Of a stretch of 64,000 nt of DNA, positions 54,082 through 64,000 are shown in pieces. The stretch's first letter is position 1, and the number at the start of each line of letters is the position of its first letter. This DNA comes from Podocnemis expansa (Eukaryota > Chordata > Testudines > Podocnemididae). The stretch is taken from the NCBI GenBank assembly GCA_007922195.1, contig ML681989.1:41879483-41943482 (forward strand). Direction: 5' to 3'. The position numbers and the translations under genes are program-made. The notes beneath the pieces were generated by a model. The model searched no databases. It had not been told where the DNA came from and saw nothing but the letters and a program-made list of their open reading frames with translations.

Positions 54082-55008
54082 TAGACAGAGGAACTGATAT
54101 AGAAACTTCAGTAGGTGGCAGTCTTTCCGGGGTTAAAATCCCTGAAAGTCAGACAAAATTTTGCTTTTATAATCTGCTGTCTTTCAAACTGACTCTTAAA
54201 AAATAAAGATTTGATCCTGAATATCTATTGAAGTTACTATGGGATATGTTAGAAGAGTAGACGTATTAACCCAAGCACCTAACCAACTTTTGCATTAATT
54301 ACGTTCTGTGCATCTTAATTTCCCCTGCAGTGTCAGTTTATATTATTTCCTTTCAAAAAACTGTACAAACAACCACTACTTTTCCCAATGCAGATGATCA
54401 CATTGCAATGAATTTTGGAGCTCATAAGGCAGGCTTTTTCACCCAGCAACACAATGTGGTTTTGTGACACACTTGCAGGAACCACAAATGAATGGAGTAC
54501 AAAGATAAATAGACTAATATCTGATAGGTATTGAATAATGTTGTACCATCTTTATCACATAAGCAACAGAAAACTAAACCATTTTCATCAGACTAGCAAT
54601 CTGAAATTTCAAATGGTAAAAAGTGCTCGTGCTGGTAGTTCATAATAGTATCACAGATCCACACAAGACTTTTAGACAATATATCCCCCATTTTTATTCA
54701 ACAAGTAAGGATGTGGCTGTAAAGATTGCCTTTAAAACAATCTGAGTATAAATGAGAATGGCATATTTGGTAGAATTTTTCCAATTCTAACATTCAAATA
54801 TCCAGCCTATTCACTTTCCAATATATGTACAATTGTGGGTAACCAACTTTGAAATCTGGACTACTGGTGCCTGAATTTCAGAGGTGCAAATAAACTTAGC
54901 TTGTAACTAAATCCATGAGAGTTCCATGTTCTCAGCATTTCTGAAAATATTAGACTCTCTGAGTCACTGATTGGGCCCTCCAAAATGAAGGCACTTCTAG
55001 TGAGCAAC
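54082..55008. other. non-coding stretch
   Basis: AT-rich; nothing recognised. Confidence 0.4.
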
Positions 55009-56187
55009 TACTGTATATCATCGCATATAAGCTGAAAATTTTGTGCCTGAAAATTGGCTTCAAAACAGGCTCTCAGCTTATACTCAAGGGAATATGGTAG
55101 ACAGCCCCTCCCAGGAGTTTCCCAGACCATGTGGCAAGCCGGAGCTCCAGTGTTGCTGGGTGGCCATCTTGGGCAGTCAGCCGCGGCTGGGGCTAGAGTG
55201 AGGACGGGACCCCAGCGTCTGGAGCGGCCACGTAAGGGGGCCTGGGGGGGGGTTGGCCTGGACATTGAGGGGGGATTCAGGGAGGCCAGGGAAGCAGCGG
55301 CAGAGACTGGGGGTTGGGGAGGGGGTTGGGGAGTTGGGGAAAGTGATAGGACGGCCGGGAGGGTTTGTTTGGGGGGGGAAGGGGGGGTTCAGGGAGGCCA
55401 AGGAAGGGGTGGCAGGGCTTGGGCTTTGGGGGGGGTTGGGGAGTCTGGGAAAGTGGCAGGAGGACCCAGGGTTTTTGGGGAGCCCAGGGAAGCAGCGACA
55501 GGGACTGGGGATTGGGGAGGGGGGTGCCTGGCAGGCTGGGAAGAGTAGCAGCAGGGATTGGGGGGTGACAGGGAAAGGGTGTTGGGGAACAGGGGACAAA
55601 CAGCAGGGAACTGAGAAGGGAGTAGGGGGGCAGCAGTGAAGAGCCAGGGGGCAGCAAGAGGAGCAGTGGGGCACCAGTGGAGAAAGGGCAGAGAAAGGGG
55701 GCAGCAGGAGGAGCAGGGGGGGCAGCAGTGGGGAAGTGGCAGAACAGGGGGGGCAGCAGGTAGCAGTGAGGGAAGGGTGGAGTAGGGGGTGGCAGTGAGG
55801 AGGGGGCAGTAGGAGGAGCAGAGAGCATCAGTGAGAAAGGGGCAGAGCAGGGGGGCAGCAGCAGGAAACTGAGAAGTCAGCAGGGGGGTAGCAGTGAGGA
55901 AAGGGCAGAGCAGGGGGCAGCAGGGGTGAGGAAAGTGAGGAAAGGGCAGAGCAGGAGTGAGGAATGGACAACGAGGGCACAAGGGAAAAGCAGCAGCAGA
56001 GATTTTGGGGTAGGGAAGCTGTCAGAAACTCCAGAGGAAGCCATCAGCAGTGGGTGGGGGGTTAAGGGCCAAGGCCAAAAGGGGACCTTGACTTGTACCT
56101 GGGTCACCAATTTTAGCTTCTTTTTGGGGCTCAGAATTGGGGGGTTGGCTTGTGCCCGGGTCAGTTTATACCCGATTATATACAGTA
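55009..56187. mobile_element. mariner-like MITE with TA target duplication and G-rich core
   Basis: The left end CTGTATATCATCGCATATAA (from 55011) and the complement of the right end (CTGTATATAATCGGGTATAA, to 56185) align with few mismatches over the first 20 bases. Both are flanked by TA, as in Tc1/mariner-type elements. Between 55238 and about 56060 the plus strand is strongly G-rich with many GGG to GGGGGGGG runs and few C, arranged as imperfect repeats (GGGGGCAGCAGTGAGGAA-like in the right part). No transposase is present. Confidence 0.8.
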
Positions 56188-58284
56188 CTTTAGAAAAATG
56201 TGGCCTTGATTTGTAATATGGTTATATAATGTTTCTTCTATCTCCACATATGTTGGAGATGTTTTTGCTTTATTATTCCTTGTTTTGTTGTTTTTGATTA
56301 CTTCAACTCCACTTTTTTGTCATTAAACATTAATATCATTCAAAATCTGTGCTTTATGAAATATAGTAAGCCTTCTTTTAAGTGACTCCAGTGACACAGG
56401 GTTACCTCTCCTATTTGAACCCCAAAGTTCATATCTTTGTCTAGGTGTTTTTGTTTTGCTTTCACTGTTTTATATAAGGTGCCTTTTTTTTTCTCATAAC
56501 TTCATTTTTGAAAAGCAACCACTGCTTCTGACATCTAAATGAAAAGGCAGAAAGGCTTCCATTGACGTTAACACCAATGATCTATCCGAGGGTGGTAAGG
56601 CTTGTTTGCCTAATACTATCTTCATAAGAATGAATGAATCTCTGGAGCATATATAACATTTGGTGATAAAAGAAACCCACATAACATTCAAGCACAGATG
56701 CACAATAGGGTAAATTATGCCCAGTGGAAAGTGACGAGGTAGAGGGAAGAAACTGAGCAATGTAGGGAAGCATTATTCCTGTTTACAGTATAAGCGTGCT
56801 TCTGGGACTCCTTTGGGACTCCACTGACAGCAGCTGGCAGTACAGGAGTCAAAAGCTGTCTTCCCAACATAACTATGTAGAGTACTGAGTACTGACAAAA
56901 GTCCTTCCTCATGCCATTTCCTTATATCCTTTAGCTCATTGTTTGCAAGACTACTATCCTAGCTAGAGGTGGAAGGAACTCATTACACCATTGCTCCTCT
57001 TTTGCCATTTCAAGTATTGCTACAATTTGCCTATTAAAATACATTCTACTTTAAAAGTTACAACTAAAAATTGGATCCCTGTTATTTAACAGAACTGTTA
57101 TCTGTGTGTCTTTTTTGTCCTCTGTTCTCACTTTAAGGACAAAACTACATTTTTTGCTCCTGCTGACTCTTGCATACCAGGGCCCAGCTGGGTTCTCTTC
57201 TTCTTCATGTATAATTGACATTGTTAAATAAGTTCCTGTTGTAGGTTGAGCTTTATTTATTTATTTAAACCAAACCAAACCAAACCAAAACACATTTTTT
57301 CCCATTAGAAAACTCTGTTTAATCAAAACCAACATGTTCTGAAGAATATATCTATTTCATATACAGTTTTTAATGGAAACATTTCTCATGTCATCCAGAT
57401 CCAATATGAGTGTCCTAACTACCAGGCTCTTGGCTAGTCTGGGAACAGAGGCATCTCTTTAATGTGTCTTCTCCACCCCCAATTAAAAAAAATGATCATA
57501 AAGTCTCATTTTCATTTCATATTAGAACTAAAATAAATTTTGAAATTTTTCATGAAACAGAATTGTTTTGAGCCTAGCCCTAATTGTAGGGTACAATTTT
57601 CTTCCCTTGTGTATACTCCCACTGCAGATAATGGGGTGGTAAATGAGAAGAGAACTCTGCCTAAGTTAGCTTTACTACCCCAGATGATGTTGAAGCAGGA
57701 AAGACCACAAGTTGATTTTCAAACCCCATTCTAAGTGCAAAGGGCAATGAGTTCAAAACAAAAAACTCACAGAATGAAACTTGTAAAGTAAGCATGTGAT
57801 TTGTGGGTCAGAATGAAAATAAATGTGGATACGCATGATGACATTTGTACAGACAAATGCTTTAAAATATGCCTAGATCTAGAGTGATCCTTCTTTCCTT
57901 TTCTTTCTTTAACCTGTTGGCTCAACTATTTCTCTACTACATGTTGACACCACTCAGAAATGAAGCTAATAGAGGATACGGTGGCCCATTTGGTAAAGAG
58001 TGCTTTCTACAGAGAGAACATTACACAGATGCTATGCAGTTTTCACTGGCTACTGATTAATTTTTAGTTGGAGTTTAAGGTAGTAGTCTATAACTACAAA
58101 ACTTAGCTGATTTGGGGCTTGACTCTCTTTATTACGCATACCCATGTTTTGTAATGCCTCTTTTTATATTTTATAACATATTTACAATATGTGTGCAGTT
58201 CTCAGAAATGACATTAAATTATATGAATATGGAAAATATCTATGTATTCCATAAATAATAGTGATGGATGATGATGTTTCCTAG
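56188..58284. other. 2.1-kb AT-rich non-coding stretch
   Basis: No supported gene or mobile element. A short (AAACC)n run lies at 57268-57289. Confidence 0.4.
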
Positions 58285-58505
58285 CTCTTGTCTGATATTT
58301 TCATTAGAAGATCTTAAAGATCTTCACAAAAGAGGGCAATATCATTAGCCTCATTTTACAGATGAGGAAACAGTCAAAGAGATGAAATAACTTGCCCAAT
58401 ATCACACACACCGGTGGCAGAACTGGGAATAGTGCCTAAGCCTCCTGAGTTCTGGTTCAGTCCTTTGTAATGTATACTGATACAACCAGCCCTTCCATTT
58501 TTAAA
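58285..58505 (-). repeat. MIR-like SINE
   Basis: CTCATTTTACAGATGAGGAA, ACTTGCCCAATATCACACAC, GTGGCAGAACTGGGAATAG and CTCCTGAGTTCTGGTTCAGT match the reverse-complement MIR core, in order. Confidence 0.8.
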
Positions 58506-60300
58506 TAATTTATTTTGAAAACAAATACTTAAGTATAGAGGCATGGACCTTATGCTCTTCCATTATATCTGCACTAAAATAAAAACTAAAAAAAAACCTT
58601 AAGCAAATGAAACATCTTCTGGACATCAAAAAGAAAAAGAGGCATACAAGGATCTGTCAGTATCTTTATATGAAGACTAACAGAATCATTAGATTGCTGT
58701 CTAAGTTGGAACATAGGTTGTCTCATTGACGTCAGTGGGGCTATTCGCAGGCTTAGTCATCCCTAGGAACTTTGTTGAGTTGAGGCCATAAAGATCATCA
58801 GTTCAGAAAGCTTTCAAGCTGCCATCTAATCCAGGGACAAAATTCAACTAAACATTAAACATAGATGCTCAACATTAAATACAAATTATGCCAAACACAT
58901 TGAGTGCAAATAATAGTTAATAGTATCCTTAGCAGGCATGACACACATCATACTCCATAGCCTATAACATTCCTGTATGCTAAGTCAGTTAATAAGTCAA
59001 ATTTGATGGGGAGGAGCTATTTGTAATATTTAAAGTATAAGACTCATCACTCTTTTAATAACAGGCAACAAATGAAATTAAAATGTGTTTCAATGCGACA
59101 TTTCAAATCTCAGGCATTCCAAATTGTACAGTCTTCATCAGAATTTTAACCTGAAAACAACCTGACCACATTCAAAGATGTATCTGTTGCTTGAAGTCAG
59201 CAAAATTCTTTATACAAGCCCCAAAGGCAAGAAAGTGGAATGAAGCTCACACTCTAAGGTGAAAGACAAACCTGCATAAAATGGAAGGTTTGGGGGTATA
59301 CCTTAATCAAACAGAAAAATGGAAGAAACCACCAACAAGCTGTATATAACAGCTTTTCACATTAAGAGCCACATTACTCATGACAGAGATTCAGTCTAGC
59401 AGTCCCATCCACTTATAGAGAGCTGCCTTCTTTTCATGTGTTCATTTTGATCCCATGGATTTTATTAAAAACCCACAGCAAATGGGGGCCTATTTCTCTG
59501 ACTAGTGTCTTGGATCTGCAAAGAAGAGAAGATGATAAGAAATTTCTATTTTTTCAACCTCCTCCCCAGCCCAGGGACTGACGTGCCTGCTCTGGGAATG
59601 GGCTAGTGCTGCCTGCATGCAAGCAACAATCACACTCCCTGTATCACCTGGGGACCTCTGAGTACCAGTCTAATAAGTTAAAGGTGAAACAGAATCCTTT
59701 ATTAAATTGTTACATTCTTCTATTTCTTTCCTGTGATATTTATAATTGGATTATATGTTTTGTATTTCAATAACACTTTATTTTCATTTAGACTAATTGC
59801 TGTGTGTGTGTGTTCGTGCTCCTTTTATATTCCAATTATTGCTGTTCTGTAGTGGCATACACCATACAGAAGTATCTGCATTTTGCAGTTTCTTTTGTTA
59901 AATATATTTTACATTAATTGCCAATAGCAAATAAACTGAAATTATCACCTTGGGGACCTTTGGTAGGATCCTTCTTCTGTTCTAAGGCCATTGTATTCTA
60001 GTCTCTCAAAGCTGCTAAGGTCCATAATTACTCACCATCTAAACAAATTTTAAGATAACTCAAACATTTTTTACTTCACAAGCATAGTCCTAGAGAGAAT
60101 ATACACTTTATATATAATACAAACATATTTATTGACTCCACAGCATATATAACTGCATGCTGTAAACTAACAAGAAGCATCGAAATAAAGAGCTTAGAAA
60201 TTGTTTTAAATGGACAGTTAAGTAAATATTTATTGGCAACTTAAAAAGCCAGGGAAGCCTTCATGAGCAACTAAATATATTATCAGTTAAGAGAGGCTAA
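58506..60300. other. 1.8-kb non-coding stretch
   Basis: Nothing firmly recognised. A GT microsatellite of about five units occurs at 59801-59812. Confidence 0.4.
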
Positions 60301-60612
60301 GGCTTAATTTACACTCACAACACTCACAACTTTTCAACAGCAGTTGAAAGGAGATATGCAAGGTACCTAAAATACCTTTCATATCTCCTTTTGACTCTGT
60401 AACTCCCATTTACCTCCCTGTTCACACTGTACTAAGTCAAAGAGTGCTGAAAATGTAGACTAAGCCTTTGACTTTGCATTACTCTACTTCCAGGGCTGGA
60501 GTTACTGAGTCAAATTCTAGATTGATTGAGCACGTCTTTACTGACTGCTCAATCGAACCTAGAAGAGCACAATGATAGCAGTGAATTTGCCGCTCTCAGT
60601 GTAGACGCTACC
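60301..60612. mobile_element. foldback MITE, diverged
   Basis: The ends GGCTTAATTTACACTCAC and CTCAGTGTAGACGCTACC are partly complementary and resemble the GGCTATGTCTACAC termini of the other MITEs. Two internal hairpins are visible: AAAGGAGATATGCAAGGTA with TACCTTTCATATCTCCTTT (60346-60394), and CTAGATTGATTGAGCA with TGCTCAATCGAACCTAG (60518-60563). Non-coding. Confidence 0.6.
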
Positions 60613-61154
60613 TTAGATGTAAAATGCTTCAATAACTTGACATTTGAGCCTTGTAATATGGAGTGACTACAAGACTTTGCAGGTCAGTTTAACTTTTCTC
60701 TTAATCAGTAAAAATCCAAAGGAAAAATGTATATATTAGCCAAAGGAGAGGTCATGCAGAAAAGAAACAAAACTCATACAAGCTCATTACTGGAGAGAGG
60801 GGGAAGTCAGAATAGTTAGTTAGGGGAAATACACAGAAATTCAAACATTATTGACTACTGTCAGTAAAGGTGTAGATTGTTGTTACTTTATTTATTTCTT
60901 AGAGCTACTACTGGCCTAAACTCACCTTCCTTGACATAATGTTTTAATATATTCAGAGAGATAGGACATTCTCAATTGCAGAGCGGGGACGTGTACTTTA
61001 TTAAACAACCACTAATTACTAACCCTTCAGAGTGTGACAGGAGCAGATGGGAAAAAAATACAAGGTTACAAACCTCTAGTGAAGGAGTGTGACCTGCTGT
61101 GGCTTAATCTATTAGAAAAGAAAATGGAATGAACATGTCTGAAAGTTTACAAAG
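60613..61154. other. non-coding stretch
   Basis: Nothing recognised. Confidence 0.4.
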
Positions 61155-61180
61155 ATATTGATCACTTATGTGATCAATAT
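61155..61180. repeat. perfect 11-bp-arm palindrome
   Basis: ATATTGATCAC is followed by TTAT and GTGATCAATAT. It is a perfect hairpin with a 4-base loop in otherwise plain sequence. Confidence 0.9.
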
Positions 61181-61855
61181 TGATGGCACTCTGCTTTGAA
61201 AAGCCGAAGAACTATCATATCCAGTCTCTGAATGGAGTGGAAAAAACAAACATGAAATAATTACTGTACAAACAATCCCTGTTTTGTTGCTTCATCATGT
61301 CATTGCTCCATGGAGGCTTGCTTCATTTTGACAGAGAGCAGCTGTGTACTGAAGCAGTTTCATGCTGCTCAGTGCTCCTGTGGCTCTTTTCAATTCCATT
61401 TGATGCACTAGCTGGTCTTTCTTTTCCCTCTTCACTTATGGCATGTTCTTATTATTCTCCTCCTCCAAAAGGTGTTTGTATCCTGGGGACTCCTTTAAAG
61501 ATATGTCAGAAAGAGAAGTGAGGGAGAGAGGATCTGAGGGTGGATGGGAGTAGGTCCTAACTAGTGGAGTGCTTCATAACTTGACCAATTATCCACAGAG
61601 TGAAACAACATATAAAGTTATTAGGTAGCATTAAGAGAGGCACTAGATAGTTGTATAGCCTCTGCCTTGCCTTGAAAATTCTAAAACTGAGCTCTGAACT
61701 GCAGGCAAAATTGTATGCGCGTACACACACTGTTCTTTACAAGAAAATTAAATTAGATAATTACCCAATTTGTGGTGAAGCAATCTAAAAAATCTTGGTG
61801 CTAGAAAGCTTGTTTTCTGAAAAGATGGATCTGAGTCAAAAGTTAGACCTGAAGG
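61181..61855. other. non-coding stretch
   Basis: No supported gene. A 74-codon frame at 61297-61521 has no recognisable family. Confidence 0.4.
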
Positions 61856-62128
61856 CTGCAAGTCTGTCATGGTGCTTGTGCAAATCATGGTTTCCATGAT
61901 TTTTTTGTGACCTCCCTGACTTCTGCCCTGCTGTGGCTGATCTCACAGGGACTGGCTGTTGGTGCCCCAGGGCAGCCTAGAACAGAAGTGCCCCAACACC
62001 TCTTAATATTTAGTTTGGGGTATTTATAGTAAAGTTATGGAGAAGTCATAGGCTGTTAATTTTTGCTTATTATCCATGGCCTGTCCATGATTTTTATTAA
62101 CAATACCTCTCACTAAATCTTAGCCATA
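61856..62128. mobile_element. diverged interspersed repeat (GTCATGGATT / CCATGATTTTTAT family)
   Basis: CATGGTTTCCATGATTTTTT near the left and GGCCTGTCCATGATTTTTAT near the right, with GTTATGGAGAAGTCATAGGC before it, correspond to a repeat I know from turtles (GTCATGGACAGGTCACGGGC, CCGTGACCTGTCCATGACTTT). The class is uncertain. The core is moderately GC-rich and non-coding. Confidence 0.5.
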
Positions 62129-62143
62129 AGATTTTATCATTAC

Positions 62144-62575
62144 AGTGGGGACTGGTTTACGTGCGGGTGTTGGGGGACAAGCACCCGGCGACTGCGCATA
62201 AACCGGCCTGCGTGTAAGCGAGACCAGAAGGCCTTCCCCAGGGCACCAGCCCAGGCCTCGCTCCCTCGCCGTGGGCCATGCCCCCGGCCCCGCTTCTGTG
62301 CTGGGGTCCGAGCAGGCCTCAGGCGCCTGCTGCTGCCAACTTGGCCCCAGATCCCTGGCCGGTGACATGGCAGAGAGCACCAGCAGTGGCGGCCACTTCC
62401 AGACCTATTCTAGGTCCGGCTGCCTGCAGCCACGGCTGCTGCTCCCTGCCATGTTCCCGGCTGGGGATCTGGGGCCAGGCTGGCGGCAGCAGGCGCCTGA
62501 GGCTGACTCGGACCCCAGCACAGAAGAAGAGCCGGGGAGTGGGAGCTGGGCCGGTGTGTATGCTTTTCTATGATC
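62144..62575. mobile_element. Tigger/pogo-like non-autonomous element, right end unclear
   Basis: CAGTGGGGACTGGTTTACGT GCGGGTGTTGG from 62145 resembles the pogo/Tigger terminus (CAGTGGNNACTCGTTTACGCGGG) and follows TA. A second inner copy is inverted (GCGCATAAACCGGCCTGCGT at 62195). The core is GC-rich, and a segment near 62290-62350 (CGGGGTCCGAG...CAGGCGCCTG) recurs inverted near 62460-62520. I found no convincing matching right terminus, so the end is approximate. Confidence 0.5.
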
Positions 62576-63217
62576 TGTGATAGCAGTCAGAAGTTTTCTT
62601 CATATACTATCCTGGGACAGAGGTAAAATGTTCATAAAATTTATATAGGAAAATTATGAATCATGGCAAGAAAGAGCTGTCAAGCAAATAGATGTGTCAC
62701 TATTAATGTAATCATTAGAGCAAGTATAGGGAGGAACAAAAGTGAATTTTGTATGAATAAAAAGCCAGGGACTAATAAGACTGGCCCAAAACAGACGTGC
62801 AAGATCCTGCCTAAATATCTGCCAATACACATCAGTTCTGACCTGCAGACATCTCTGCTTTTCCAGTGTTGAGCCTCTCATGAGTAGATACTGCCAAACA
62901 AGTTGAATTGTGCCAATTTATGTTAGTCTTCTGAAATGTACAAATGGGAACTAGAATGAAACTTGTGATCTACATTAAAATTTGAATTTGTGCCTCCAAA
63001 GGTGGAAAGCTAGTGTGATAACCACTTTGATCAGGTTAGCTCCCAAAACAATTGATGGGCATACTCAGTGGATTTACAATGCCTAAGGAATGCTAGATTT
63101 TTTTTAATGGCACTTTTTCATTGTGAGTGAAACATCCTGAATATGTTTGAAAGCCCTTGCACATCATCATTGGTCAGATCTTCAGCTGGGGCAAATTGTG
63201 CAGCTCCACTTATGTCA
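62576..63217. other. non-coding stretch
   Basis: Mostly plain. 63170-63215 (CAGATCTTCAGCTGGGGCAA...) looks like one arm of a common foldback repeat. Confidence 0.4.
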
Positions 63218-63225
63218 CTATAAAT

Positions 63226-63649
63226 CAGTGGTTTTCAACCAGTGTGCTGTGAAATTTTGCACAAATGTAATAAAAGTCAATGTAAAACAAACGTTGTTTT
63301 GTCTTAAACAATATTCTATCCATTAAAATTACAATTCATGAAACTAGTGAAAATTAATAACCAAATTAAAAGCAAGGAATCAGTCTAAAATGTGAACATT
63401 GTAAATGCTGGTGGCCAAAGGGCCAAATTGAGGTGATATGTATATTTTTCTGGAGGATTTGAAACATTAATGCATTTTATCCTTCTTTAACTTTTTATAT
63501 GCACTATGTTACAAACCACTCTGTAAGACCATAAACATAGTAAATGTGATGTTTATGAACAATTAATTCAGCTGAAAAAATCGGATGTGCCATGGAGTTG
63601 TTTGTCTCATTGAATAGTGCCATGTTATTGAAAAGCTTGGAACCACTAG
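63226..63649. mobile_element. Charlie-like hAT non-autonomous element
   Basis: The left end CAGTGGTTTTCAACCAGTGT GCTGTGAAATTTTG and the right portion GTGCCATGGAGTTGTTTGTC, CATGTTATTGAAAAGCTTGG, AACCACTAG match the termini of a Charlie-type hAT family as I remember them. A clear 8-bp target duplication was not found. It is AT-rich, 424 bp, without transposase. Confidence 0.7.
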
Positions 63650-64000
63650 ATACACTGAGTTTATACCAGATGAGGCTGTGGTCCAGTGTTTTAAATAAAG
63701 ATTTAGTTACTACAAAAAGCAACTACTAAGGGAATTCCTCAGATATAACACTTCCTGTGTGTTCAGATACACTCTGATTTCTAACCCATATCCAATTCCA
63801 ATCTGCCCTTTTGAATGGAATAATGCTGTGCTTTTGCTCAAGCAAACTGAATTCTTCTTTGCTAAATATATGGTAAAATTGCTTGTGCAATAGTTTGCCT
63901 GGAAGTCCAGTGTAAATTATGGTGTTCTTTTCTAATTTCATTAATATTTAAGCTCACAGGTCATGTGCCCAATGACACAGGGGAAAGCTTCTTATTGACT
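63650..64000. other. non-coding stretch at the window end
   Basis: Nothing recognised. Confidence 0.4.

Noticed and set aside
55177..55982. Long proline/leucine-rich frames on the minus strand and glycine-rich frames on the plus strand
   Set aside because: They come from the G-rich minisatellite core of a mariner-like MITE; several phases are open at once and none shows a domain.

Overview
This window is vertebrate nuclear DNA, most likely from a turtle (a crocodilian is the next best guess). I base this on family knowledge, not a search. It carries CR1 LINEs with typical sauropsid reverse-transcriptase remnants and the ATTCTATG-type 3' end, MIR-like SINEs, a Penelope-like retroelement, many hAT-type non-autonomous transposons with 8-bp target duplications, and an abundant short repeat (hallmark GGAGTCCTGTGGCAC on one strand) that I know from turtle and crocodilian genomes. 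There is no bacterial-style gene organisation, and I recognise no complete host protein-coding gene. The sequence reads as a gene desert or a very long intron.

Layout. 1-7.9 kb: AT-rich DNA with two foldback MITEs (1205-1566, 4209-4629), short Penelope-type repeats, two microsatellites and a GC-rich unrecognised element (about 6290-7275) with long minus-strand open frames in two phases. 7.9-9.4 kb: the best candidate for host-gene sequence, a CpG-enriched, TATA-containing stretch ending at a strong splice-donor match; it may be a promoter plus 5' untranslated exon on the plus strand. 9.4-20.7 kb: almost featureless AT-rich DNA, with two nested Penelope-type repeats and a TAA microsatellite containing an assembly gap. 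20.7-31.4 kb: the repeat-dense core, with a minus-strand CR1 (23585-24463), a Penelope-like element (24727-28310) interrupted by three hAT-like insertions, a palindromic MITE with a GC-rich core (28666-29650), a further hAT-like element and a plus-strand CR1 3' end (30694-31415). 31.4-46 kb: mostly empty, with one hAT-like element, an AT cruciform, a fused Penelope-type repeat with a perfect 13-bp target duplication, a MIR and an AACC microsatellite with a second gap. 46-56.2 kb: two CR1 fragments, four hAT-like insertions within 3.2 kb, and a mariner-like MITE containing about 0.8 kb of strongly G-rich DNA. 56.2-64 kb: quiet DNA with a MIR, a foldback element, a Tigger-like end and a Charlie-like hAT.

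The most interesting pattern is the short Penelope-type repeat. On one strand, several copies carry the two core boxes of a hammerhead ribozyme (CTGATGA, a hairpin, then GAAA). Units occur singly or fused in opposite orientation, and two fused insertions are flanked by perfect 13-bp target duplications. This fits the published association of hammerhead motifs with Penelope-like retroelements. Here all copies look decayed, and a recurring CTGACAA variant has lost the catalytic guanine position. I see no evidence for a wholly new biological system; the findings below are structures worth checking.
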